NCBI GenBank assembly: GCA_016649675.1
Contig: JAENXG010000116.1
Location: 1-7,778 of the forward strand
DNA from: Methyloceanibacter sp.
GTDB taxonomy: Bacteria > Pseudomonadota > Alphaproteobacteria > Rhizobiales > Methyloligellaceae
Direction of reading: 5' to 3'
Length of the DNA: 7,778 nt
The notes beneath the pieces are model-generated. The model was given only the letters and a program-made list of their open reading frames with translations. It did not search any database and was not told the origin of the DNA. A program made the position numbers and the translations under genes. This document shows, in pieces, positions 1 to 6,804 of the stretch; position 1 is the stretch's first letter, and every line of letters starts with the position of its first letter.

Positions 1-284
1 CGCAGCACGGAGTCGGCAACGATGCGCACGCTGGTGGACAAGGTGATCGGGTCGGCCGGGACCCAACCGGCTGCCGTCATCCCGCGCACGACTTCGGCAT
101 CGCTCCCAACCAGTGCGACGTTGATTGGATCGCCAGGGTGGCCGTCCGAGGTCCGCGTCACCCGCGCCAGTTCCGCCGGGAACGGATGACGGCGGAAGTA
201 AAGCTTCCACAGCCTCGGCGCGATCAGGTAGGCCGCCACCGCCCACGCGAGCGTAAGCCACAGCACCATTTTCGTGTCTGTCAT
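1..284 (-). CDS. LssY_C-domain membrane protein, N-terminal part (runs off left edge)
   Basis: An open frame starts with ATG at 284-282 and reads 94 codons without a stop to the window edge, so only the N-terminus is present. Residues 6-26 form one hydrophobic, Trp-containing membrane segment (MVLWLTLAWAVAAYLIAP), followed by a basic stretch (RLWKLYFRR). From about residue 39 the sequence has the typical start of the LssY C-terminal domain: VTRTSDGHPGDPINVALVGS, then AAGW and PADPITL. That domain is named after Legionella LssY and also occurs in membrane proteins with PAP2 or DedA domains; its biochemical role is unknown to me. The start lies 14 bases after the lipoprotein stop, which suggests one transcript. 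No strong ribosome site is seen before Met1, and Met6 (269-267) is an alternative start. The family call rests on recall of the conserved motif. Confidence 0.8.
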   Translation of the reverse strand, partial: MTDTKMVLWLTLAWAVAAYLIAPRLWKLYFRRHPFPAELARVTRTSDGHPGDPINVALVGSDAEVVRGMTAAGWVPADPITLSTSVRIVADSVL

Positions 285-298
285 GTCTGCGGCTTGAA

Positions 299-1102
299 TT
301 ACTGAGGGCTCGGATTGGCCGGAGACGATTCGAGCGTCGCGGCAAATGAGGCGAGACCCGCCTTGACCTCTGGATCGCTCATTTGGCCGGCGACCTCCGT
401 TGCCGTGTCGTGCAGCGACTTCACGTCCTCGGGCAGCAAGAACTTTGCGGCCCGGGGACCAATCGCTAACAGCGCCGCGAGGCGGTCGCGCCGCCACGCG
501 TCGGTGAGGCCTTCGGTCGGGAAGGTGGTGACGGCGCCGTTGAGCGTCCCGGCCACGCCCGAGCGGACCTGGGCAAGACCGCTCTTGAAGTTCGCCTGGT
601 CGAGATCGCTTTGCGCGGCGGTCGCCATGTATGTGCTGATGGTGTCGATGAGCGCCCCCTGCAGGCGCAACTGTGCGTCGATATAACGGCCCATCTCCGG
701 CGCATATTTGATGGTGTTGGCGTTGATCTTCGCCATCACGTCGGGCATATTGGGAAGGGCCGCGATGTCGGTCACGCCGGTGCCGGCGAGGATGTAGACG
801 AGCCCGACCTTGACCACGTCGAGGTTCCAGTCGTTGAGCGCTTCAAGCTCCGACATCGGCTGCACCGGGCCGGTTTGCAACGAGGTCGTATCCAATACAA
901 GATCAAGCAGCGGTTTGGCGGCTGGATCGGACTCGCGCGGCGCCTCACCCGTCGCCGCCGAGTCCTTGGCGAGCACGACGAACTGATCGGCGGCCGCGGT
1001 GACAGCCTTGACCTTGGTGTCAAACTCGCTCGCCTGACTGCAGCCTGACACCAGAATCAGGAGCGCGGCGACGGCCAGCCACGATTGGCGCACAACGATC
1101 AT
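299..1102 (-). CDS. Predicted outer-membrane lipoprotein of unknown function
   Basis: The 267-aa product begins with a lipoprotein signal: Arg5, a hydrophobic core (residues 8-18) and the lipobox VSGC, giving lipidated Cys21. The next residue is Ser, not Asp, which by the usual sorting rule points to the outer membrane. The start is well supported by the purine run AAGGGGGGA a few bases upstream of the ATG. The mature part is mostly helical and alanine-rich, has no cysteine besides Cys21, and shows no catalytic motif or repeat that I recognise. It lies 66 bases downstream of the EF-G-like gene and 14 bases upstream of the LssY_C gene on the same strand, so co-transcription with the latter is likely. 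A structural or envelope-associated role is a guess; I do not recognise the family. Confidence 0.8.
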   Translation of the reverse strand: MIVVRQSWLAVAALLILVSGCSQASEFDTKVKAVTAAADQFVVLAKDSAATGEAPRESDPAAKPLLDLVLDTTSLQTGPVQPMSELEALNDWNLDVVKVGLVYILAGTGVTDIAALPNMPDVMAKINANTIKYAPEMGRYIDAQLRLQGALIDTISTYMATAAQSDLDQANFKSGLAQVRSGVAGTLNGAVTTFPTEGLTDAWRRDRLAALLAIGPRAAKFLLPEDVKSLHDTATEVAGQMSDPEVKAGLASFAATLESSPANPSPQ

Positions 1103-1168
1103 TCGATCCCCCCTTTAATATCCGGCGCCCCGCATCCTGCCAGTTGCGCCTCAGAATGACGCTGAGCC

Positions 1169-3217
1169 TCAAGCCGCCTTGGCGCCGCGGCCGGCCAGCA
1201 CCTGGTCGGCGGCCTTGCCGGTGAGCTCGGCGAGATGATCGAATTTCGCATTGAAGGTGCCCACCCCGGCCGTCGCCGATCTGAGCTCCACGATCAGGTT
1301 CTGGATCTCGGACTCAGGCAGATGCACCTCGACCAGGTCCCAGCCGGGCCAGCCCGAGCGCGCGTCGAAGCCCAGGATCTGCCCGCGCCGCGACGACACG
1401 ATGGAGTTGATGCGCGCGGTGGCTTCGGAGGGCACCGCGATCTCGACCGCCATGACCGGCTCGAGCAGAACCGGAGAGCATTGCGGCATGCCTTCGCTCA
1501 TGGCGATGCGCCCGGCTTGGCGGAATGCCATGTCGGAGGAATCGACCGAGTGATAAGAGCCGTCGATGAGGCAGACCGAGACGTCGACCACGGGGAAGCC
1601 GAGCGGCCCCCGATGCAGATAGTCGCGCACGCCGATCTCGACCGAGGGAATGTAGTTCTTGGGCACCACGCCGCCGGTGATTTCGTCGGAGAACTCGAAG
1701 CCAGCCCCGCGCGGCTGCGGCTTGATGGTGACCACCACGTCGCCGAACTGGCCGTGCCCGCCAGACTGCTTCTTGTGGCGGCCGCGGATCTCGACCGACT
1801 TGCGGATGGTCTCCTTGTAGGGGATCTGGCGCGGCCGCGTGCTCGCATCGATCCCGTATTTGCGCACGAGCTTCTCGAGAGCCACGCGCAGATGCATCTC
1901 GCCCTGACCCCACAGCAACATCTCGCCCATGTCCTGGCTGTGGGTGAGCGAGATCGAGGGGTCCTCCTCGATGATCTTGGCGATGGCCGCGGTCAGCTTG
2001 ACCTCGTCCTTCTTCTCCTTGGCAGCGATGGCGAGGCCGAACACGGGCGCGGTCGTGGACGCGGTCGCGATCTTTGCCGCCTTGCCCTTCTCGGCGACGA
2101 GCGTGTCGCCGGTCTTGACGCTGTCGAGGCGACCGAAGGCGACGGTGTCGCCGGGCTTCGCCTCGCCGCGCTTCACCGGCTCCTGCCCCATGACGCTGAA
2201 CACGCCGGAGATGCGCTCCTCGTCGCCCCCGCCATGCACGGTCAAGCCGTCGGCGAAAGCGCCGGTCAGCACGCGCGCGAGCGAGAGCTTGCCGCCATGC
2301 GCGGTGTGGAAGGTCTTGGCCACGAAGGCGCACGAGGGGGCTTTGTCGACCCCGAGCCGCTTCACCGTCGACTCGACGAACGGCACCTCGTGGCGGAGCG
2401 CCTTGAGCAGCCTGAAAATGCCGTGGCTCGTCTCGGCCGAGCCGAGCAGCACCGGGCAGATCAGCCCGTCGCGCAGCTCTTTGGAGAGATCGTCGAAGAT
2501 CTTGTCACGCGGCGGCGGCACGTCCTCCAAGAGCTGCTCCATCAGCTCGTCGTCATAGTCGGCAAGCTTCTCCAGCATGGAGAAGCGCGCTTCCTTCTCG
2601 TGCACGGCGAGCGGATCGGGAATGGCCATCACCTCGCTCGGCGCGTGCTCGCGATAGACATAGGCGCGCTCGAGCGCGAGATCGATGAAGCCGGTGACGA
2701 TGTCGTTCTCCCAGATGGGGATCTGGCGCAACACCAGCGGCTTGGTGCTGGCCGGCTGCAGCATCGGCACGATGTCGCGCACGCGCGCTTCCGCCTTGTC
2801 GATCTTGTTGACGAAGAGGAAATGGGGAATGCCGCGATCCTCGATCTGCTTGAGGATCAGTTGCAGCGCCGGCACCTTTTTCTCGTCGGGCTCGCACACC
2901 ACGACCGCGGCGTCGCACGCGGTCAGCACATTGACGGCGTCGGCCTGGAACTCGATGGAGCCCGGGCAATCGAGAAAGGTGAAGCTGTCGCCGAGGAAAT
3001 CGACGGTCGCCACGTTGATCTCGACGCTCATGCCGTGATGGCGGGCCTCCTCGGAGGCGTCGCCGACCGTATTGCCGCCCGCCATCGTGCCCTGGCGGCC
3101 GATGGCGCCGGTGCGCGCAAGGATCGCTTCAAGAAGCGTGGTCTTGCCGCTGAGATAGGGGCCAACCAGTGCGATGCAGCGGGGGCTGCGGGCTGGTTGG
3201 CCCTGCGCTTGGCCCAT
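1169..3217 (-). CDS. Elongation factor G-related GTPase (EF-G paralogue)
   Basis: This 682-aa protein has the five-domain plan of EF-G (about 700 aa). The G domain carries the P-loop GPYLSGKT (19-26), switch I HGMS (61-64) where EF-G has RGIT, G3 DCPGS (83-87), and NKID (137-140). Domain III contains EEDPS (417-421) and GQGEMHL (437-443). Domain IV has GGHGQFG (486-492) and DGSYHSVDSSDMAF (552-565), including the conserved tip-loop His556. Domain V follows from about 580. The catalytic His of EF-G (DTPGH) is replaced by Ser87, so the protein is unlikely to be the housekeeping translocase, and canonical EF-G normally sits in the str operon with rpsL, rpsG and tuf. Such proteins are often annotated as EF-G-related or FusA2-like; their role on the ribosome is unsettled. 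AGGGAGGAG lies just upstream of the ATG, supporting this start. The gene stands alone at the head of the left block. Confidence 0.9.
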   Translation of the reverse strand: MGQAQGQPARSPRCIALVGPYLSGKTTLLEAILARTGAIGRQGTMAGGNTVGDASEEARHHGMSVEINVATVDFLGDSFTFLDCPGSIEFQADAVNVLTACDAAVVVCEPDEKKVPALQLILKQIEDRGIPHFLFVNKIDKAEARVRDIVPMLQPASTKPLVLRQIPIWENDIVTGFIDLALERAYVYREHAPSEVMAIPDPLAVHEKEARFSMLEKLADYDDELMEQLLEDVPPPRDKIFDDLSKELRDGLICPVLLGSAETSHGIFRLLKALRHEVPFVESTVKRLGVDKAPSCAFVAKTFHTAHGGKLSLARVLTGAFADGLTVHGGGDEERISGVFSVMGQEPVKRGEAKPGDTVAFGRLDSVKTGDTLVAEKGKAAKIATASTTAPVFGLAIAAKEKKDEVKLTAAIAKIIEEDPSISLTHSQDMGEMLLWGQGEMHLRVALEKLVRKYGIDASTRPRQIPYKETIRKSVEIRGRHKKQSGGHGQFGDVVVTIKPQPRGAGFEFSDEITGGVVPKNYIPSVEIGVRDYLHRGPLGFPVVDVSVCLIDGSYHSVDSSDMAFRQAGRIAMSEGMPQCSPVLLEPVMAVEIAVPSEATARINSIVSSRRGQILGFDARSGWPGWDLVEVHLPESEIQNLIVELRSATAGVGTFNAKFDHLAELTGKAADQVLAGRGAKAA

Positions 3218-3456
3218 GGTCTCCTCCCTTTGCGGTTATCACCCGCGGGGGAAGGCTCCTGACGCACCCACCCGCGCAAGCCTTTAATGACACCATCGTG
3301 TCAAGAGGAACGGCCCGTGGCAAGGGGTGCGATTAGGGAGAACGGGCCCTAAGTGGGCCGCTCCTCGGCGAGCAGTTTCCTGGAGGCCGCCTCGTCTTGC
3401 TGTTCTGATCCGGTTCCTATGTCATTATGTCAGTGACTTCATCGGACGGAGTTTCC
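3218..3456. other. Divergent intergenic region between the EF-G-like gene and the cysteine-rich protein gene
   Basis: This 239-base non-coding stretch must hold the promoters for both divergent genes. On the minus side the ribosome site AGGGAGGAG adjoins the EF-G-like start, and a perfect TTGACA lies at 3304-3299, but no convincing -10 follows at 16-18 bases. On the plus side TTGCTG (3397-3402) and TATGTC (3418-3423) are only 15 bases apart, a weak promoter match. A GGCCCGT/ACGGGCC inverted pair (about 3313-3348) and GGCCC-taagt-GGGCC near 3345-3359 could form small hairpins. No small gene is supported here. Confidence 0.5.
3288..3303. promoter_or_regulatory. Perfect 6+4+6 palindrome, candidate operator
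   Basis: TGACAC-CATC-GTGTCA is a perfect inverted repeat lying about 70 bases upstream of the EF-G-like start. On the minus strand its upstream arm overlaps a TTGACA hexamer that could act as a -35 element, so a dimeric regulator bound here would cover that promoter. The regulator is unknown, and one palindrome of this size can occur by chance. Confidence 0.3.
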
Positions 3457-4137
3457 ATGCGCGTGCTTTGCGCCTTCGTGCTGGCGGCTTTTCTGTGGGT
3501 GCTGTCCCTCGCTCTCGGCGGCGACGGAGCGATGGCCCTCGCGCAGTTCATCCGGCCGTCATCCGTGTCTGAACCGCCGCTTGTCCTCGAAGCCGCGTTC
3601 GTCTGCGGAATGTTCGATGGAAAGTTCGGATGCAAGTCGGCTCCGGGAGGAGTGGACCATGGGAAAAATGCCACCCCGGGCATTCCAAGCGCGACTCCCG
3701 ACGCGTCACCTGGCGTGACCGGCGACACGACGAACCCCGCCGCAGCCACGTATGGCGCCGGTAATGCCGGTCAAGGCAGCCAAAGCGGCTTCGAAGAAAA
3801 GGAGACGGCTAAGCCGGGCGAGCATTCCTGCCCTCCCGGCTACAGGGTTCTCGCAGTCCCGACCAAGTTTGGTTATTGCGAGCCGCCGGGGGGAACGCCT
3901 GCGGCTGACGCGACCTGCCAACACGGAATGGTGGGCACGCCGCCCAACAACTGCCACTGCCCGAAGAATTCAGAACTGCTGGGCGGCAATTGCGTTCATT
4001 ACAGCGCGACGTGTCGGAGCGGACTCGCCGCCGACTCCATCCCTCAACCTTGCCAAGGAGCCGACGAGAAGCTCGCTTGCAAAACGCGTCAAGATGGATT
4101 GAAGGACTGTTGCTGCTTGACCTACGACAAGCTCTAG
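3457..4137 (+). CDS. Secreted cysteine-rich protein of unknown function
   Basis: I chose the ATG at 3457 (226 aa) because GGACGGAG lies about six bases upstream and because the product then starts directly with a signal peptide; the upstream in-frame ATG at 3427 has no ribosome site. Residues 2-20 are the hydrophobic core and AMALA|Q (cut after Ala29) fits signal peptidase I. The mature chain has 14 cysteines, an even number compatible with disulfides: positions 50, 59, 125, 141, 154, 166, 168, 179, 186, 199, 208 and 218-220. Residues 62-120 are Gly/Pro/Ser/Thr/Ala-rich and probably disordered. The C-terminal half has short units such as SCPPGYRVLAVPTKFGYCEP and CHCPKNSELLGGNC, resembling the CPPG-x(n)-C modules of some exported Hyphomicrobiales proteins, and ends in a CCC cluster. 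No enzyme motif is visible. It is the only plus-strand gene in the interior and appears monocistronic. Confidence 0.75.
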   Translation: MRVLCAFVLAAFLWVLSLALGGDGAMALAQFIRPSSVSEPPLVLEAAFVCGMFDGKFGCKSAPGGVDHGKNATPGIPSATPDASPGVTGDTTNPAAATYGAGNAGQGSQSGFEEKETAKPGEHSCPPGYRVLAVPTKFGYCEPPGGTPAADATCQHGMVGTPPNNCHCPKNSELLGGNCVHYSATCRSGLAADSIPQPCQGADEKLACKTRQDGLKDCCCLTYDKL

Positions 4138-4159
4138 GCATCGCGCTGCCGATTAGCCG

Positions 4160-4285
4160 TCAGCGCCGGTACGGGCCGAGCGGTTGGCCGCAGAAAAATT
4201 CGATGATGTGGCCGGTGGGATTCATGACCGCGCAGAGATAGTCTGTGGGCGGCGCATACTTCCGCGCGGCTCCCAGTGCAGACAT
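4160..4285 (-). pseudogene. Probable C-terminal remnant of a VOC/glyoxalase-type protein (41 codons)
   Basis: The minus frame from ATG 4285-4283 to TGA 4162-4160 encodes 41 residues. It contains DYLCAVMNPTGHIIEFFCGQ and ends in PLGPYRR. The pattern aromatic-x-A-V-x-(D/N)-P-x-G-H-x-(I/V)-E-F is the last beta-strand pair of vicinal-oxygen-chelate proteins, with the Glu being a usual metal ligand. A full VOC domain needs roughly 110-130 residues, so the N-terminal module is missing. The frame continues upstream to the hydrolase stop but is cut by TAA at 4294-4292, and the residues before it do not look like VOC. A 5'-truncated pseudogene is the simplest reading; a genuine small protein with a GGA ribosome site cannot be excluded. 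Confidence 0.45.
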
Positions 4286-4332
4286 CCGTCCTTACGTCCA
4301 CGCTCGGTAACAATGAGTGAAGGCAGGCCTCA

Positions 4333-5247
4333 TCACTTACGAAGCGCCGCTAGGATCGTGTCGAGCACGCGCCCGAACTGCCCGAATACCCAATAATGGC
4401 CCGCGCCCTGGATCACATCGAGCCGGCAGTTGGGCAGGGCCTCAGCAAGATGGTAGGCCGCTTGCGGCGGCACGATGCTGTCGTCGCTGCCCTGCCACAT
4501 GACCGCGGGCACGTCGATCTCGGCAAGCGACAGGCCCCAAGGCGTGCAAAACAGTCGCAAGTCCTGAAGCGCTCCGCCGATGCCGGGCCTCAAGGCCTCC
4601 CGGATCGCCGCCTGCAGATTGGCCCTCACCTCAGGCCGGACCAAGACGCTGCGATCCGATTGGGTCACCCGCTGCAGCAATACACGATAGGCAGCGCCGG
4701 GCGCCCATCGCACCAGGCTCCGCAGCGACCAGAAGAAGGTGGCGCAGGCCCGCGGCGATCGTCCCAGCCCGGTGAAGATCAGCCGATGCAACCGCGACAT
4801 GCGGATGCGGCCATGGCACTCGGCGATCGGACCGACCGGGCTGATCAGCGCCAGCAACGCGACGCGGGCAGGCATCGAAGCCGCGACAGCCACGGCGTGA
4901 GGCCCGCCGCCGGAGACGCCGATCACGGCGAACCGGTCGAGACCGAGCGCGTCGGCGAGCGCTTTCACGTCCTCAGCCAATGGCGCGAGCGCAACGCTCC
5001 GCCGGTAGTCGGACAGCCCGTAGCCCGGCCGCTCGGGTGCGATGATGCGCAAGCCCCTCGCCCGCGCGCCCTCGTGGGTGAGCGCAAACATGAAACGCGA
5101 GCCCGGCGTTCCATGGATGGCAAGCACGGGGAGGCCTTGCGCGTCGCCGAATTCGGCATAGCCGATACGCCTGCCGTCGGCGAGACAATGAACGCGTGAA
5201 CAGGGATCGCTCCCAACCGCGCCTTCACCTCTGACGATGGTATCCAT
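4333..5247 (-). CDS. Alpha/beta-fold hydrolase
   Basis: The 304-aa protein is a cytoplasmic alpha/beta hydrolase with no signal peptide. The oxyanion-loop motif HGTPGSR is at 45-51, the nucleophile elbow GVSGGG gives Ser112, GSDDSIVP supplies the acid (most likely Asp256) and GAGHYW gives His284, so the Ser-Asp-His triad is complete. A cap region rich in Arg and aromatic residues (about 145-230) separates core strands. The PERPGYGLSD segment (71-80) after the HGTPG strand is typical of the esterase/epoxide-hydrolase-like branch, but the substrate cannot be read from sequence. It starts 45 bases after the mop stop and is probably the third gene of the aminotransferase-mop operon. No clear Shine-Dalgarno precedes the ATG, which leaves the exact start uncertain. 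Its stop overlaps an ATG (TGATG) of a 13-codon frame that leads to no recognisable product. Confidence 0.88.
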   Translation of the reverse strand: MDTIVRGEGAVGSDPCSRVHCLADGRRIGYAEFGDAQGLPVLAIHGTPGSRFMFALTHEGARARGLRIIAPERPGYGLSDYRRSVALAPLAEDVKALADALGLDRFAVIGVSGGGPHAVAVAASMPARVALLALISPVGPIAECHGRIRMSRLHRLIFTGLGRSPRACATFFWSLRSLVRWAPGAAYRVLLQRVTQSDRSVLVRPEVRANLQAAIREALRPGIGGALQDLRLFCTPWGLSLAEIDVPAVMWQGSDDSIVPPQAAYHLAEALPNCRLDVIQGAGHYWVFGQFGRVLDTILAALRK

Positions 5248-5292
5248 GAGGGCGGCTTATCCGGTCGGCTTTGGTGGCCTCACCCGCAAGCC

Positions 5293-5502
5293 CTACTCGC
5301 ACCCGATGATAATGTCGCCCGGGTTGATCATCAGGATCACGGGCTTGCCCTCGTAAAGCTTGAGGGTCTCGAGCGCGGGGATGGTGACGCTCACCTCGAC
5401 ATTGGTATCGCCGGCAATGGCAACATAGACCACGGCCGTCACCGCCCCTTTGCGGATCTCCATGATCTTGCCTTTGATCTGATTGCTCGTGCTGAACTTC
5501 AT
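5293..5502 (-). CDS. mop: Mop-type molybdenum-pterin/molybdate-binding protein (single TOBE domain)
   Basis: This 69-aa protein begins MKFSTSNQIKGKI and continues with a KGAVTAVV segment. Both are hallmark stretches of the Mop/TOBE family, in which the SNQ(I/L)KG loop takes part in oxyanion binding. Then come beta-strand segments, PALETLKLYEGK (42-53), and a PGDIIIG ending at the usual place. The length matches stand-alone Mop proteins (about 68-70 aa), which assemble into oligomers and store or buffer molybdate in the cytoplasm. The ATG at 5502-5500 is 11 bases after the aminotransferase stop, and GAGG overlaps that stop (TGAGGC), so translation is probably coupled. The same frame stays open upstream as far as 5886, but there it is only the shadow of the aminotransferase. 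No modABC or molybdoenzyme gene lies within the window. Confidence 0.88.
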   Translation of the reverse strand: MKFSTSNQIKGKIMEIRKGAVTAVVYVAIAGDTNVEVSVTIPALETLKLYEGKPVILMINPGDIIIGCE

Positions 5503-5513
5503 GGCGTGATGCC

Positions 5514-6716
5514 TCAGCTGAGATTGCCGCAGAAGCGCTGGATGCGGCGGCAGGCCTCTTCGAGCGCCGCGACCCCGGTCGCATAGGAGATGCGGAAGAA
5601 GGGCGAGAGCCCGAACGCCGCGCCGTGGACGACGGCGACACCCTCCTCCTCCAACAGCGCCGTGGCGAACGCCTCGTCGTTGCCGAGCGTCTTGCCGGCC
5701 CGCGTGGTCTTGCCGATCACCCCGGCGCAAGACGGATAGACATAGAACGCGCCTTCCGGCTTCGGGCAGGAGATACCCTTGGCCTGGTTCAGCATGGCGA
5801 CGACGAGGTCGCGGCGCTCCTGGAACGACTTGACCCAGTCCCCGAGAAAGGCCTGCGGGCCGTCGAGCGCCTCGACCGCCGCCCATTGGCTGATCGAGCA
5901 GGGGTTCGAAGTCGACTGCGATTGCAGCGTGGCGATGGCCTTGATGAGAGGCTCGGGCCCGCCGCCATAGCCGATGCGCCAGCCGGTCATGGAATAGGCC
6001 TTCGACACGCCGTTCAAGGTCAGCGTGCGCGCCTTCAATTTCGGCTCGACCGCAGCAGGGGTCGTGAACTTGAAGCCGTCATAGACGAGATGCTCGTAGA
6101 TGTCGTCGGAGAGCACCCAGACGTGCTCATACTTGACCAGCACGTCGGTGAGGGCCTTGACCTCGTCGCGCGTGTAAGCCGCGCCAGTCGGGTTCGACGG
6201 CGAATTGAAGATGAACCATTTCGTCTTGGGCGTGATGGCGCGAGCCAGCGCATCGGGCTTCAGCTTGAAGCCGTCCTCGAGCTTGGCCTCGACGATCACG
6301 GGCTCGGCGCCAGCAAGCAGCACGATGTCGGGATAGCTCACCCAATAGGGCGAGGGAATGATCACCTCGTCGCCGGGATCGAGCGTGGCCAGCAACGCAT
6401 TGTAGAGCACCTGCTTGCCGCCGCTGCCGACGGTAATCTCGGACGGCTTGTAGGCGAGGCCATTCTCGCGCTTGAATTTCTGGGCGACCGCCCGCTTGAG
6501 CTCGGGGATGCCGTCGACGGCCGTGTATTTGGTCTCGCCGCGCTTGATCGCCTCGATCGCCGCCTGCTTGATGTTGTCCGGCGTGTCGAAGTCGGGCTCG
6601 CCGGCGCCAAGGCCGATGACGTCGAAGCCGGCCGCCTTCAGCTCGCGCGCCTTGCTGGTAATGGCCATGGTCGGCGAAGGCTTGACCCGTTCGAGCGTGC
6701 GGGCGACCAGTCCCAT
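5514..6716 (-). CDS. aatA: Aspartate aminotransferase, class I, type Ibeta
   Basis: The 400-aa product is a PLP-dependent fold-type I aminotransferase that interconverts aspartate/2-oxoglutarate and oxaloacetate/glutamate in the cytoplasm. Visible landmarks are GAGEPDFDTP (37-46), GGKQ with Lys101 (side-chain carboxylate recognition in type Ibeta enzymes), SPYWVSYPD (122-130), NSPSNPTG with Asn175, SDDIYEH with Asp204 and Tyr207, the Schiff-base Lys239 in SKAYSMTGWRIGY, and Arg375 in FFRISYAT for the alpha-carboxylate. The start at 6716 gives the family length and has AGGAG seven bases upstream; the frame stays open 30 codons further, but that extension is not aminotransferase-like. Some type Ibeta enzymes of alphaproteobacteria also transaminate prephenate, so a second role in tyrosine/phenylalanine synthesis is possible. 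It heads the probable aatA-mop-hydrolase operon. Confidence 0.95.
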   Translation of the reverse strand: MGLVARTLERVKPSPTMAITSKARELKAAGFDVIGLGAGEPDFDTPDNIKQAAIEAIKRGETKYTAVDGIPELKRAVAQKFKRENGLAYKPSEITVGSGGKQVLYNALLATLDPGDEVIIPSPYWVSYPDIVLLAGAEPVIVEAKLEDGFKLKPDALARAITPKTKWFIFNSPSNPTGAAYTRDEVKALTDVLVKYEHVWVLSDDIYEHLVYDGFKFTTPAAVEPKLKARTLTLNGVSKAYSMTGWRIGYGGGPEPLIKAIATLQSQSTSNPCSISQWAAVEALDGPQAFLGDWVKSFQERRDLVVAMLNQAKGISCPKPEGAFYVYPSCAGVIGKTTRAGKTLGNDEAFATALLEEEGVAVVHGAAFGLSPFFRISYATGVAALEEACRRIQRFCGNLS

Positions 6717-6763
6717 GTCGATCTCCTGAAAGGTATGAAAAGCCTCGTGGCCGAGGCGGGCGC

Positions 6764-6792
6764 ACCCTAGGCGGGGCGGCCACGGCCTGCAA
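6764..6792 (-). promoter_or_regulatory. Weak candidate housekeeping promoter of the aminotransferase operon
   Basis: On the minus strand TTGCAG (6792-6787) and TAGGGT (6769-6764) are separated by 17 bases and lie about 48 bases upstream of the aatA start. The -35 is a fair match and the -10 a poor one, so this is only the best candidate in a short gap between the upstream terminator and the gene. Confidence 0.25.
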
Positions 6793-6804
6793 GCCTTATG
6801 GCGC

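Noticed and set aside
1151..1168. CTCAG/CTGAG inverted repeat after the EF-G-like gene as a terminator
   Set aside because: The stem is only 5 bp and no U tract follows on the minus strand.
1235..3262. 675-codon open frame on the plus strand opposite the EF-G-like gene
   Set aside because: Long antisense frames are common opposite GC-rich genes. Its product is rich in His/Arg/Leu/Asp/Gly with no domain, and it mirrors the EF-G frame throughout.
4182..4200. GCGG-ttgg-CCGC hairpin next to AAAAA as a terminator of the cysteine-rich gene
   Set aside because: The stem is 4 bp and on the plus strand it is followed by A residues, not U. On the minus strand the T run precedes the hairpin.
4396..5199. 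267-codon plus-strand frame opposite the alpha/beta hydrolase
   Set aside because: It is an antisense shadow; composition is dominated by Arg, Gln, Asp and His, and the opposite strand has an intact catalytic triad.
5503..5886. Extension of the mop frame upstream into a 197-aa protein
   Set aside because: The extra part is Gly/Arg-rich out-of-frame aminotransferase sequence. Mop proteins are about 69 aa and begin exactly at the internal MKFSTSN start.
5625..6770. 381-codon plus-strand frame opposite the aminotransferase
   Set aside because: It lies wholly antisense to a gene with complete PLP-enzyme motifs, has Arg/Asp/Leu-biased composition and no ribosome site or family resemblance.
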